The notes beneath the pieces are model-generated. The model searched no databases. It saw only the letters and a list, made by a program, of their open reading frames with translations, and was not told where the DNA came from. The translations under genes and the position numbers were made by a program. Positions 8,923-17,065 of a DNA stretch of 25,546 nt are shown here, one piece after another (position 1 is the first letter of the stretch; every line of letters starts with the position of its first letter). The DNA comes from JBEATZ01 sp041178545 (GTDB lineage: Bacteria; Planctomycetota; UBA1135; UBA2386), in contig JBEGVB010000166.1 of the NCBI GenBank assembly GCA_041178545.1, positions 1 to 25,546 of the forward strand. Direction: 5' to 3'.

Positions 8923-10209
8923 TCAGCGTGTGGCGGGGACCGTGGCGGGGAAGAGTTGGTCCCGCGTCAGCACGTGCACCCGGTCGGCAGAAGGCGCTGC
9001 CACGAGCCCCTTGGGCGTGTGCAGGCCCACGCGCAGCTCGAAGTGCCAGGGCTCGGCCCGGAACACGAGGCTGTGCAGGGTGCCGAAGGCGTGGCCGCCG
9101 CCGCGCTGCACGGCCACGAGGGCATCCCACGCCTCGGCGACCGACACCGCGTGGTCATCGGCACCGAGGCACTGTTCGATCACGCCGACGATCCGCTTGT
9201 GCCGGTCGATGGAGTCCTTGGGAGCAGGCCTGCCGTCCTCGCGGCCGAGGAAGTGGTTGGTGACCACGGCACCACTGACCACGGGCGCGGCCACCACGTC
9301 GTCGTGGTCGGCCTCGAACACGGCAGCAGGTGGACCGTCTGCGGGGACCGCGGGCAGGGTGACGCGCGTGATGTAGCCGATGGGCGGACTCGTCTGCTCC
9401 AGCAGTTCGCGTGCGAGGTCGAAGCAGGCAGTGCCGCCCTTGGCGCGCGATTGCTCGAGCACCGCACGCACCGCCACGGCCGAGGCCCACGACTCGGGCT
9501 CGGGCATGAAACGGATCTCGGCATTGCCCACGTGGAGGAAGGCCGTGATGCCGTCCCGGTTCACGCCCGTGACGATCGCCACGTAGCCGGGCCAGGTGAC
9601 GGATGCAGTCGCGTTGCCGTCCGGCAGGTGCTGCACCAGCAACATGGTGCGGTCGACCATGTGTGCGCCCGTGAACGGCCAGTCGAAGTTCCTGCCGGTG
9701 AGCACGCCGCCGCCCTCCACCTGGTCGCCCCACAGCGTGAAGCCGGAGCACCCCAGCAGCCCGTAGACGTCGAGTGCGTTGGCGAGCAGCAGGTCCTTCT
9801 CGTCGATGTCGCGGTCCAGCTCCGGCATCGCGAGGTCGACGCCCGCATCGACGAGCCCCCGGAACAGGGCGGCGATCTCGGCGCGCACCTCGTCAGGCCA
9901 CGCGATGTTGCGCCCCAGGGTGGCGCGCGCCTGCTGCAGCACCGGGCGCTTGCGTGCGAAGCGCGCCTGCAGCTCGCCGCGCAGCACCTCCACCACCTGT
10001 ACAGCCAACAGCCTGCCGTGCGCGTAGCCCCGCTGGTCGGCCGTCCCCCACGTGCGCAGCAGGGTCAGCGACCCATGGGTCTCGACGCGGCCACAGAGTT
10101 CGGCTGCAGGCACCAGCTTTGCTGCTGCCACAGGATCCTGCTGCGCAGGCAGCAGGCCGGCAGCCAAGGCTGCGAGCGCGGACAGGAACGGGCGCCGGGA
10201 CGCGGTCAT
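8923..10209 (-). CDS. Secreted C45-type Ntn hydrolase or acyltransferase
   Basis: A 428-residue protein resembling the peptidase C45/acyl-CoA:6-aminopenicillanic acid acyltransferase family of autoprocessed N-terminal-nucleophile enzymes. A signal peptide (RRPFLSALAALAAGLLPAQQ) starts at residue 5, so it acts outside the cytoplasm. AHGRLLA (63-69) resembles the G-x-x-x-G region before the cleavage site. The likely nucleophile is C154 in GCSGFTLWGD, where self-cleavage between G153 and C154 would expose the cysteine, and GRNFDW (172-177) supplies the usual Asn/Asp motif. Such enzymes cut or make amide bonds in N-acyl compounds, bile salts or peptides; the substrate here cannot be told. ATG 10209 was chosen because it directly precedes the signal peptide. 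It lies 46 bases after the sulfatase gene. Confidence 0.78.
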   Translation of the reverse strand: MTASRRPFLSALAALAAGLLPAQQDPVAAAKLVPAAELCGRVETHGSLTLLRTWGTADQRGYAHGRLLAVQVVEVLRGELQARFARKRPVLQQARATLGRNIAWPDEVRAEIAALFRGLVDAGVDLAMPELDRDIDEKDLLLANALDVYGLLGCSGFTLWGDQVEGGGVLTGRNFDWPFTGAHMVDRTMLLVQHLPDGNATASVTWPGYVAIVTGVNRDGITAFLHVGNAEIRFMPEPESWASAVAVRAVLEQSRAKGGTACFDLARELLEQTSPPIGYITRVTLPAVPADGPPAAVFEADHDDVVAAPVVSGAVVTNHFLGREDGRPAPKDSIDRHKRIVGVIEQCLGADDHAVSVAEAWDALVAVQRGGGHAFGTLHSLVFRAEPWHFELRVGLHTPKGLVAAPSADRVHVLTRDQLFPATVPATR

Positions 10210-10255
10210 TCCCAGAGTCTGCGCGCCCGGGGCGCAACCGCCAAGGACCACGTGG

Positions 10256-11755
10256 TCACCGGAAGTAGGCGTCGCGGATCCACTGGGGCTGCCAGCGGTC
10301 CACCTCGCGCGCACGACCGGTCAGGTCGACCTCGGCAGGCTCGAGCACGGGTGCGGTGAGGGCGAGCTTGTCGCCCCACAGGGCCTGCTGGGCAGCCAGC
10401 AGCGCAGTGAGCCGCTCCAGGTCCGCGCCGTGTGCGGGGTCGGCAGCGAGGTCGTGCAGCTCGTGCGGGTCCTCGGCCAGGTCGAACAGCAGCGAGCGGC
10501 CGATGGACGGCAGTCGCACCAGCTTGAACCGGCCGTCCACCACGGCGCGCTGCCGTTTGCCGAAGGCCAGGAACAGCGCGTCGCGCGGTGCGGGCGTGGC
10601 CGGGTCGCGCAGCTGCGGCCAAAGGCTCCTTGCCTGCATCGCGGCAGGAGCATCGACGCGTGCGGCCTCGAGCAGCGTGGCTGCGAGGTCGAAGAGGTAG
10701 CCCTGCGCGACGCAGGTGCCCGTGGCCACGCCGGGCCCGCGCGCGAGGAGCACGGTGCCCACCGAGTGCTCGTAGAGGCTCTGCTTGCCCATCAGTCCAT
10801 GGCTGCCCAGCGCGAGGCCCTGGTCGCTTGCGAACACGACGAGCGTGTTCGCAGCGAGCCCCAGTTCGTCCAGTGCACGCAGCACCCTGCCCACCTGCTC
10901 GTCGAGGTGCGCCAGCAGTGCGTGGTAGTCGGCGAGCTGGCGGCGCACGACCTGCGGGTCGCGCGGCCATGCAGCAAGCATCTCGTCGCGCACGGTCAGC
11001 GCCTCGGCGCCGAGGTTGAGGCCGTGCTGGCCGCGGAAGTTGGGCGGCAGCTCCGGCAGCTGCGCGGCGAACTTCTCTCGCCACTCCTTGGGTGCATCGC
11101 GCGGGTCGTGCGGGGCACTGAACGCAACGTAGCCGAGGAACGGATTGGCCTCGTCCGCGCGCGCCATGCGCTGCAGCTCGGCCACCGCAGCGTCCGCGAA
11201 CAGCTCCGAGGAGTGCCGGTTGCCACGGCGCACGCCCACCACCTTGCCTGCCTCCACGTCACACAGCGGCACGTCGAAGTGGTCGCTCATGCCGCTGCGC
11301 ATGATGCTGCGTGCCTCGGGGAATGCGCGCACGAGCGACTCGTCGCCGTTGTGCCACTTGCCCACCGCGAAGGTGCGGTAGCCCGCTGCGCGCAGCAGCT
11401 CGGGCACGGTGACCGAACCCTCCAGGTCGTCGCGCACGGACGGCAGTCCTGTGCCCGCGAGCAGCATCGCACGGGAGGCGATGCACACGGCCCCGTGGCG
11501 CGAGCCCATGCAGGAGATGCGGTCGAAGCGCATGCCCTGGGCCGCGAGCCGGTCGAGGTTGGGCGTGTGCGCATGGGTGTTGCCGTGGCAGCCGAGTGCG
11601 TCGCGGCGCAGGTCGTCGGCCAGCAGCACCAGCAGGTTGGGCCGGGCCTCGGCTGCGGCGACCGGTGCCGCCTCCGCCAGGACCGGCTGCTGGGCGCGCA
11701 GTGCGCAGCCCAGCGCGAGCAGCACGGCGGCCGCGCCCGCGAGAGCGCGGCGCAT
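10256..11755 (-). CDS. Exported sulfatase of the alkaline phosphatase superfamily
   Basis: A 499-residue formylglycine-type sulfatase that would remove sulfate esters, probably from extracellular polysaccharides or similar compounds. A signal peptide (about 1-22) is followed by LADD (metal-binding aspartates, 47-48), GKWH (132-135), APHDP and SDQGLALGSHGLMGK, all family landmarks. The maturation site is C91-I-A-S-R95: the cysteine that becomes formylglycine and the arginine are kept, but the proline of the usual CxPxR signature is alanine. ATG 11755 is used; an in-frame GTG at 11773 would overlap the aldolase stop by GTGA and is a real alternative. It is second in the five-gene cluster. Substrate unknown; no formylglycine-generating enzyme gene is in the window. 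Confidence 0.88.
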   Translation of the reverse strand: MRRALAGAAAVLLALGCALRAQQPVLAEAAPVAAAEARPNLLVLLADDLRRDALGCHGNTHAHTPNLDRLAAQGMRFDRISCMGSRHGAVCIASRAMLLAGTGLPSVRDDLEGSVTVPELLRAAGYRTFAVGKWHNGDESLVRAFPEARSIMRSGMSDHFDVPLCDVEAGKVVGVRRGNRHSSELFADAAVAELQRMARADEANPFLGYVAFSAPHDPRDAPKEWREKFAAQLPELPPNFRGQHGLNLGAEALTVRDEMLAAWPRDPQVVRRQLADYHALLAHLDEQVGRVLRALDELGLAANTLVVFASDQGLALGSHGLMGKQSLYEHSVGTVLLARGPGVATGTCVAQGYLFDLAATLLEAARVDAPAAMQARSLWPQLRDPATPAPRDALFLAFGKRQRAVVDGRFKLVRLPSIGRSLLFDLAEDPHELHDLAADPAHGADLERLTALLAAQQALWGDKLALTAPVLEPAEVDLTGRAREVDRWQPQWIRDAYFR

Positions 11756-11769
11756 CACCGCGGCAGCAG

Positions 11770-12690
11770 TCACTTCGCGCTGCGGTAGATGTCCTGCACC
11801 TGGAGCAGGAGCTTGATCGCGTCGGGCTTCGGCCGCTGGAAGGCGTTGCGACCCATGATCGAGCCGAATCCGCCGCCGTCGGCGATGCCCTGGATCTCCG
11901 CGAGCACCTCGGCAGAGCCCTTGGCCTCGCCGCCCGAGAAGATCACGATGCGGCGGCCGCCGAACGACGACTGCACGACGTGACGCACGCGCTCGGCCAG
12001 GGTGGCGACGGGGATCTTCTCCGACTCGTACACCTTCTTGGCAGCCTCCTGCTCGAGGTGCTCGGTCGGCGGCTTCACCTTGACGATGTGCGCGCCGAGC
12101 TGGCAGGCGATCTGTGCGGCATACGCGCACACGTCGATGGCGGTCTCACCGGCCTTGCTCAGGCCCGATCCACGCGGGTAGCTCCACACCACGACGACGA
12201 GGCCTGCAGCCTTGGCCTCCTCGGTGATCTGGCGCAGCTCCATGTACATGTCGTTGCGGAACGAGGAGCCGGGGTAGATGGTGAAACCGATCGCGGCACA
12301 GCCGAGGCGCAAGGCCTCCTTCACCGAGCCGGTGAGGGCGGGCTTGGGATCCTTGGAGCTGAAGAGCGAGTCGCTGTTGTTGAGCTTGAGGATCGTGGGG
12401 ATGCGGCCCGCGAACTTGCGTGCACCGGCCTCGAGGAAGCCCAGCGGCGCTGCGTACGCGTTGCAGCCCGAGTCGACGGCGAGCTGGTAGTGGTAGTGGG
12501 GGTCGTAGCCGGGCGCGTTCTTGGCGAACGACCGTGCGGGTCCGTGCTCGAAGCCCTGGTCGACGGGGAGGATCACGAACTTGCCGGTGCCGGCCAGGCG
12601 GCCGGTGTCCATCATCCAGCGAAGGTTCTTGAGGACGCCGGGGTTGTCCGACTCGTACCAGCTGAGGATCTCGTCAACAGTGTGTGCCAT
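11770..12690 (-). CDS. fbaB: Class I fructose-bisphosphate aldolase, archaeal/FbaB-type
   Basis: A 306-residue aldolase of the DhnA/FbaB family, which splits fructose 1,6-bisphosphate into dihydroxyacetone phosphate and glyceraldehyde 3-phosphate through a lysine Schiff base. Landmarks are ILPVDQGFEHGP (40-51), WSYPRGSG (169-176), HIVKVKPP (201-208) with the Schiff-base lysine at K204 or K206, and FSGGEAKG plus GFGSIMGRN near the end, which form the phosphate-binding loops. It is cytoplasmic and serves glycolysis or gluconeogenesis. Residues that bind zinc in class II enzymes are not present. It is the first gene of the minus-strand cluster, after a candidate promoter and a short leader hairpin. 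Its operon-like link to a sulfatase is unusual. Confidence 0.92.
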   Translation of the reverse strand: MAHTVDEILSWYESDNPGVLKNLRWMMDTGRLAGTGKFVILPVDQGFEHGPARSFAKNAPGYDPHYHYQLAVDSGCNAYAAPLGFLEAGARKFAGRIPTILKLNNSDSLFSSKDPKPALTGSVKEALRLGCAAIGFTIYPGSSFRNDMYMELRQITEEAKAAGLVVVVWSYPRGSGLSKAGETAIDVCAYAAQIACQLGAHIVKVKPPTEHLEQEAAKKVYESEKIPVATLAERVRHVVQSSFGGRRIVIFSGGEAKGSAEVLAEIQGIADGGGFGSIMGRNAFQRPKPDAIKLLLQVQDIYRSAK

Positions 12691-12706
12691 GGGATCGTTG
12701 GTTCGT

Positions 12707-12771
12707 GCCGCACGAGTGCGGCGGGATACGGGTTGAGTTTTGGATTGTGGGCATGGTACCTGCCGTTGCAA
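12707..12771 (-). promoter_or_regulatory. Candidate aldolase promoter and leader hairpin
   Basis: On the minus strand a -35-like TTGCAA (12766-12771) and a -10-like CACAAT (12744-12749) are separated by 16 bases. The predicted leader of about 45 bases carries a perfect inverted repeat, GCCGCAC/GTGCGGC (12707-12713/12716-12722), about 17 bases before the aldolase ATG. The region lies between divergent genes, so it must hold at least one promoter. Weak matches; by eye only. Confidence 0.35.
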
Positions 12772-12822
12772 GGAGACGAACTGCGATCGTCCCGGTGCGC
12801 GGACGCAAGGTAGGATGCTCCC

Positions 12823-14424
12823 GTGCCAACGGCCCCAGCAAGCCAGCGCCCTCGCACCCGGGCCCGGGTCGCGGCCCTCGTCCTCGGGCTCGGCACCTCG
12901 CTCCTGCTGGCCGAGGCCGTGGCGCGCGTCGCACAGGGCTACCGCCTCGGCGGGCTGCAGCTCGTGCACGTGCTGCGCACCGACGCGAACACCGACGCGG
13001 GCGCGGCCAGCAGGCTCCTCGACTACCACGCGGCAGTGACCGCGCCTGCGGTTGCTGCGTCGGTGCAGGGCCGTCCCGACCTCGACCCGGCATGGATCCG
13101 CACCTCGCCACCGCCCGTGCCGCGTCCGCCCACCCCGGACGCGCTCGCGCAGCGGTTTGCACGGCACCGCGAGTGGCTGTTCCTCTACGAGATCAACGCA
13201 GCCTTCCTGCGCATGCTGTGGGTGCCCGGGCAAGGAGTCCCGCTCCTGGCCGGGCTTGAGCTGCCGGACTCGTTCACGGTGTTCGACGCGCCGGGTGGCA
13301 GTGCGACGCCGCGCTACCGCTACCCGGCCTCGGTGACGCTGCCCACGGGCATGGTCACCAACCGCTTCGGCTTCCGCGGCCGCGAACTGGAGCCGCGCAG
13401 GCCGAAGGGCACGGTGCGCATCGGCTTCGTGGGTGCCTCCACCACCGTCGAGGCACCGCGACTGCCCCACAGCGCACCCGAGTTGATCGAGCACTGGCTC
13501 AACCTGTGGGCCGAGGCACGCGGGCTTGCCGTGCGCTTCGAGACGCTCAATGCCGCACGCGAGGCGGTGGCGTCGCCCGACCTGCGAGCCGTCGTCGAGC
13601 AGGAACTGCTGCCGCTCGGCGTGGACCGCATCGTCTACTACGAGGGCGCCAACCAGTTCACCCCTGCCGTGCTCGACCAGCACGTCGACGTGGTGGGCCC
13701 CTACGCGCTGGCCCAGCCGCCCGAGGGACTGGTGGGCACCTTCGACGTTGCGACTGCGGGGTCGCCCGCACGCACGTGGACCGATGCCGTGTGCGACCAC
13801 AGCGCCCTTGGCGTGGCCATGCGCTCACTCGCACGCGGCCGCGAGGTGCTGCGCGAGCCGCCGAAGCCCGCCCAGTCCGTGGTCCTGCCGCCGGGCGTGG
13901 GCGCAACCACCTTCGACCTCGGTCGGGCAGCAGAGGTGCTGCAGCTCGGCACCATCCTCGGCGACCTCGATGCCGTCCGCAGCGCAGCCGAGGCTCGCGA
14001 CGCACGCCTCGTGCTCGCCACCTTCTGCTGGCTGGTGCGCCCGGGACTGGAGCTGGACGGCTTGTTCGGCAGGAACGCGTTCATCCAGCTCAACCGCGCC
14101 TACTGGCCGTTCACCTACGCAACCGTCCGCGAGCTGGCGGACGTGCAGAACCGCGGGTTCGAGGCATGGGCCCGTGCCCGTGGCGTCGACCTCGTGGACC
14201 TCGCAGCCACGCTGCCGATGGACGAGCGCCTCTACATCGACGCGATCCACCACAGCGAGACAGGCGTGCGGCTCAAGGCATGGCTGCTGTTCTGCCGCCT
14301 CACCGAGCTGCTGGAGCGCGACCTTGCCGCGGGGTTGCTGCCGCGCGAGCCGTCGGCAGCCGAGCCGCCCCCGCGCAGCGCGCCGCGCACCGTGACGCGC
14401 GCGGACCTCGACGCAGGGCGCTAG
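12823..14424 (+). CDS. Membrane-anchored SGNH-hydrolase-like protein
   Basis: A 533-residue protein with one N-terminal transmembrane or signal-anchor helix (about 15-36) and a large outer domain. From about residue 177 it shows NRFGFRGRE followed by GFVGASTTVEA, where S206 is the likely nucleophile of an SGNH/GDSL esterase. EGANQF (274-279) offers the block III asparagine, and DAIHHS (473-478) gives the catalytic Asp-x-x-His. The 140 residues between anchor and catalytic domain are proline-rich and unassigned. Likely activities include removing or adding acyl groups on polysaccharides or lipids; the substrate is unknown. Start is GTG 12823 with AGGA at 12812-12815. Divergent from the aldolase, convergent with the CAP-domain gene. 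Confidence 0.75.
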   Translation: MPTAPASQRPRTRARVAALVLGLGTSLLLAEAVARVAQGYRLGGLQLVHVLRTDANTDAGAASRLLDYHAAVTAPAVAASVQGRPDLDPAWIRTSPPPVPRPPTPDALAQRFARHREWLFLYEINAAFLRMLWVPGQGVPLLAGLELPDSFTVFDAPGGSATPRYRYPASVTLPTGMVTNRFGFRGRELEPRRPKGTVRIGFVGASTTVEAPRLPHSAPELIEHWLNLWAEARGLAVRFETLNAAREAVASPDLRAVVEQELLPLGVDRIVYYEGANQFTPAVLDQHVDVVGPYALAQPPEGLVGTFDVATAGSPARTWTDAVCDHSALGVAMRSLARGREVLREPPKPAQSVVLPPGVGATTFDLGRAAEVLQLGTILGDLDAVRSAAEARDARLVLATFCWLVRPGLELDGLFGRNAFIQLNRAYWPFTYATVRELADVQNRGFEAWARARGVDLVDLAATLPMDERLYIDAIHHSETGVRLKAWLLFCRLTELLERDLAAGLLPREPSAAEPPPRSAPRTVTRADLDAGR

Positions 14425-14429
14425 CGCCC
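14416..14429. repeat. 14-bp perfect palindrome at a stop codon
   Basis: GGGCGCTAGCGCCC is fully self-complementary and includes the TAG stop (14422-14424) of the SGNH-like gene. It lies 10 bases from the stop of the convergent CAP-domain gene. A hairpin on either strand's RNA could mark the 3' ends of both transcripts, but no T-tract follows it. Confidence 0.4.
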
Positions 14430-14439
14430 CGCGTGCGGC

Positions 14440-16932
14440 TCAGAACTTCAGGCCCTCGAGCTGGGCGCCGGTGGTGAACTCCCAGCAGAAGTAGAGCGGG
14501 CTGTTGTTGCCGGCCACGATCTTCACCTCGGCCTGGTAGGTCGTCTTGGGGGCCAGGACTGCCTTCGGGATGCCGAAGACCACTTCCTTCTCCTCCATGC
14601 GCTTCAGCAGCGGCTCCTTGGGCGTGTGCACCCAGAGCGGCACCATCTCGCCGCGGCGCGCGCGCCACTCGCCGTGGCCGGGCTCACCCTCTGCCACGTA
14701 GTGCTTGGCAGGCATCTTGGCCTTGGTGTTCTTGACCTCGTAGAGCGCGATGTCGGAGTCCACCAGCTGGCCCGCGTACTCGCGCTGGAGCTGCAGGCTG
14801 ATGGGGTAGCCGGTCTTGGTGATGTCGCGCTGGTCCTCGGGCTGGTCGTCGAGGGGGTTGGGGTGCTCGATGCCGTGGAACCGGCGCGGCACCTCCTTCA
14901 TGCCGATGGCCGGCCACGCGATCAGCTTGGGCGCGGTCATCGGGTCGTAGGGCTCCTCCAGCGAGCCCATGTCCAGCACACCGATGGCGTAGCCGTTCTC
15001 GGAGACGTAACTGAACCCGAAGCGGTTGATGTTGTGTTCCAGCAGCGGGAACCGGTGGTAGACCGTGCCGATCCAGCCGTCGACGCTGTCGCGCGAGAAC
15101 TCGGGGCCGGGGTCGCCGTTGGTCCAGATGATCACGCCGCGCATGCCCGCGCGCATGCCGCGGGGCGAGAACCCGTCGTTGGCCGGGTTCTGCTCGTGTG
15201 CCTCGGGCCACTTGAGGTGCTCGTCCGGGTAGCGCGTGAGGTACCGCGCATGGTCCTCGCAGGCGATCGAGGTCTCGGCATCCAGGTCGGTGCGCGGCAA
15301 CGGACCAATGGTGCCCTCGCGCATGTCCACGGTGTCCTTGGCGTTCTCGGCCGCCGGCAGCGAGTACGCGCACATGGTGCCGCGGACGGCATTCATGCGG
15401 TCGAGCGCCGCCAGTTCCTCCTTGTTGGGCTTCTCGGGCAGCAGGGGCGGGCCATAACCGGTTGCAAAGGCGACACCGGAGTCACCGCGTGCCCAGAGGC
15501 GCCACTCGGCCTCCACCTCGCTCAGCGGCTTGCCAAACACCTCGAGGCCGACCTTGTCGATCTCCTCGGGGAACGGGATCTTGTCGGCCGGGACCTTGGC
15601 GTAGAAGTCGAGCCACTTGTCGGGGTACTTGGCCAGCACCCAGGTCATGAAGCTCCACGACTTGATGCGCACCGCGTTGCGGAAGCGCGAGAGCCGCTCG
15701 CGCGGCACCTGGTTGAGCGCCCAGTCGGTGCCCGCGAGCGAGTCGTCGCGGATCTTGCGCAACCACCAGTTGGTGGACTCGGGCAGCTGCAGCTCGCGGT
15801 CGCTGCCGGTGCCCTCCGGGATCGCGCCGAACTGGGTGATCGAGGTGGACTGCAGGTACCACGTCGCAGCGTTCTTGAGGCCCTCACCGAGGGCGTCGTT
15901 CATGCCCTGGGCGATGCCCAGCTGGAAGACCCACGCGATGAGCGCATCGTGCATCTGCGCGGGCGTGAGCTTCATCAGCACCATCGCCGGCCCCTGCTCC
16001 GACCGCCACGAGACGTTGGCAAAGCGCTTGGCGTCCTCCAGCGAGGAGCCCTGGTAGATGTGGGGGTTGAGCTTGAGGAACTCGTCGCGCTCGCGGCTGG
16101 TCCAGACGAAGCCGAACCAGCTGAAGGCCGACATGCGCTTCTCGATGTTGCGGCGCTTGGCCTGCTCGGGGCCCATGAGCCAGCCAAGGAAGGCGAGTGC
16201 GCGCTCGGCCCACTTCACGCAGTTGTCCGCGTTCTCCTGGGTGCCGCGGGTCCAGACCGTGAAGTGCTGCGACTTGGCGCCGTGGAACTCGAGGCCGGTG
16301 GCCTTGAGCTCCTTGGGCATGGAGTCGAGGGACAGCGCCTCGGTGGAGTACTGGGTGCGCGCGAGGGTGAGCGCCTGCAGCTCGATCTCCTTCATGCGGC
16401 CGACGAAGGCGATCTCCTCGTCGGTGCCGTAGAAGCCCTGGAACTCCTTGTGGCCGAGGGCGAGGTGCGCGTCCTTGTCGTTGGGGTTGTAGGAGACCGC
16501 GCGCTGCAGGTGGTACTCGGCGCGTGCGTTGCCCGCAGTCTTGAGCTTGATGCCGAGATCGCGATGGAACTGGCCGAGCTTGACGGCGGTCTTGTACCAC
16601 TCGTCCACGACCTTGTAGCGCTCGTCGTTGTTGGCCTTGTCGAGCCAGACCGGAGCCTTCTTGGGGTCTGCTGGCTCCCACTTGCCTGCCACCTTGGTGA
16701 AGCCCAGGGCCTTGCGGGCCACGGCGTTCTCGATGTCGTAGTGGTCGAGGACCAGGTCGTAGGCCTGCTTGGCCCGCGGCCCCATCTTGTTGCGGATGGC
16801 GTTGCTGGCGAAGGAGGCCAGGGCGGTCGACGCCTTCTTGTTGAGGTCGGCCTCCTCCTTGGCGGTGTCCACCTGGGCACCGAGGACGGCTGTGAGCAGG
16901 AACACGGTCAGGGAGCGGAGCAGGTGCGTCAT
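14440..16932 (-). CDS. Large secreted protein with C-terminal CAP/SCP domain
   Basis: An 830-residue exported protein (signal peptide about 1-19). The first part is helical and TPR-like (ARAEYHLQRAVSYNPNDKDAHLALGHKEF) and includes ALGFTKVAGKW, a phrase common in planctomycete secreted proteins. The middle (about 220-400) resembles DUF1570/peptidase-MA proteins: SQHFTVWT, and MHDALIAWVFQLG followed by GEGLKNAATWYL, where a zinc protease would have HExxH; here the motif is degenerate, so protease activity is doubtful. From about 505 to 655 a CAP domain is seen: LDRMNAVRG, CEDHARYL, GWIGTVYHRFPLLE and YAIGVLDMGS. A beta-rich tail follows. ATG 16932 has GGAGG just upstream. Role unknown; a cell-surface or periplasmic function is inferred. 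Confidence 0.78.
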   Translation of the reverse strand: MTHLLRSLTVFLLTAVLGAQVDTAKEEADLNKKASTALASFASNAIRNKMGPRAKQAYDLVLDHYDIENAVARKALGFTKVAGKWEPADPKKAPVWLDKANNDERYKVVDEWYKTAVKLGQFHRDLGIKLKTAGNARAEYHLQRAVSYNPNDKDAHLALGHKEFQGFYGTDEEIAFVGRMKEIELQALTLARTQYSTEALSLDSMPKELKATGLEFHGAKSQHFTVWTRGTQENADNCVKWAERALAFLGWLMGPEQAKRRNIEKRMSAFSWFGFVWTSRERDEFLKLNPHIYQGSSLEDAKRFANVSWRSEQGPAMVLMKLTPAQMHDALIAWVFQLGIAQGMNDALGEGLKNAATWYLQSTSITQFGAIPEGTGSDRELQLPESTNWWLRKIRDDSLAGTDWALNQVPRERLSRFRNAVRIKSWSFMTWVLAKYPDKWLDFYAKVPADKIPFPEEIDKVGLEVFGKPLSEVEAEWRLWARGDSGVAFATGYGPPLLPEKPNKEELAALDRMNAVRGTMCAYSLPAAENAKDTVDMREGTIGPLPRTDLDAETSIACEDHARYLTRYPDEHLKWPEAHEQNPANDGFSPRGMRAGMRGVIIWTNGDPGPEFSRDSVDGWIGTVYHRFPLLEHNINRFGFSYVSENGYAIGVLDMGSLEEPYDPMTAPKLIAWPAIGMKEVPRRFHGIEHPNPLDDQPEDQRDITKTGYPISLQLQREYAGQLVDSDIALYEVKNTKAKMPAKHYVAEGEPGHGEWRARRGEMVPLWVHTPKEPLLKRMEEKEVVFGIPKAVLAPKTTYQAEVKIVAGNNSPLYFCWEFTTGAQLEGLKF

Positions 16933-16952
16933 GGGCCTCCGAGGGGCGGCAC

Positions 16953-16958
16953 AGTCTA
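16953..16958 (-). promoter_or_regulatory. Candidate -10 element for the CAP-domain gene
   Basis: TAGACT on the minus strand, 20 bases before ATG 16932, fits the TAnnnT pattern seen before other genes here. No convincing -35 lies at the right distance (TGGCAC 16 bases upstream is poor). A GGAGG Shine-Dalgarno lies between it and the ATG. Confidence 0.35.
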
Positions 16959-17026
16959 CGGGCAGCGGACCCGCGTGCCACGGGAACCGGGACGCCGGGG
17001 CGGCGGTTTCCCTCCCGCGGGACGGC

Positions 17027-17055
17027 TTGGGATGCGCGCAGCGTCCGCCTAAGCT
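17027..17055 (+). promoter_or_regulatory. Candidate promoter for the DUF3592-like pair and dinG
   Basis: TTGGGA (17027-17032) and TAAGCT (17050-17055) are exactly 17 bases apart. The ATG at 17066 lies only 10 bases beyond the -10, and no Shine-Dalgarno is present, so transcription probably begins a few bases before, or at, the start codon and the message is leaderless or nearly so. Confidence 0.5.
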
Positions 17056-17065
17056 CCCGCTCCCC

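Noticed and set aside
7885..10359. An 824-codon plus-strand frame
   Set aside because: It runs across the ends of two separate minus-strand genes with clear signal peptide and motifs; its translation is His/Gln/Arg-rich with no family resemblance.
14626..17052. An 808-codon plus-strand frame opposite the CAP-domain gene
   Set aside because: Antisense artefact of GC-rich coding sequence; no start signal and no recognisable motif, whereas the minus strand has a signal peptide and a CAP domain.
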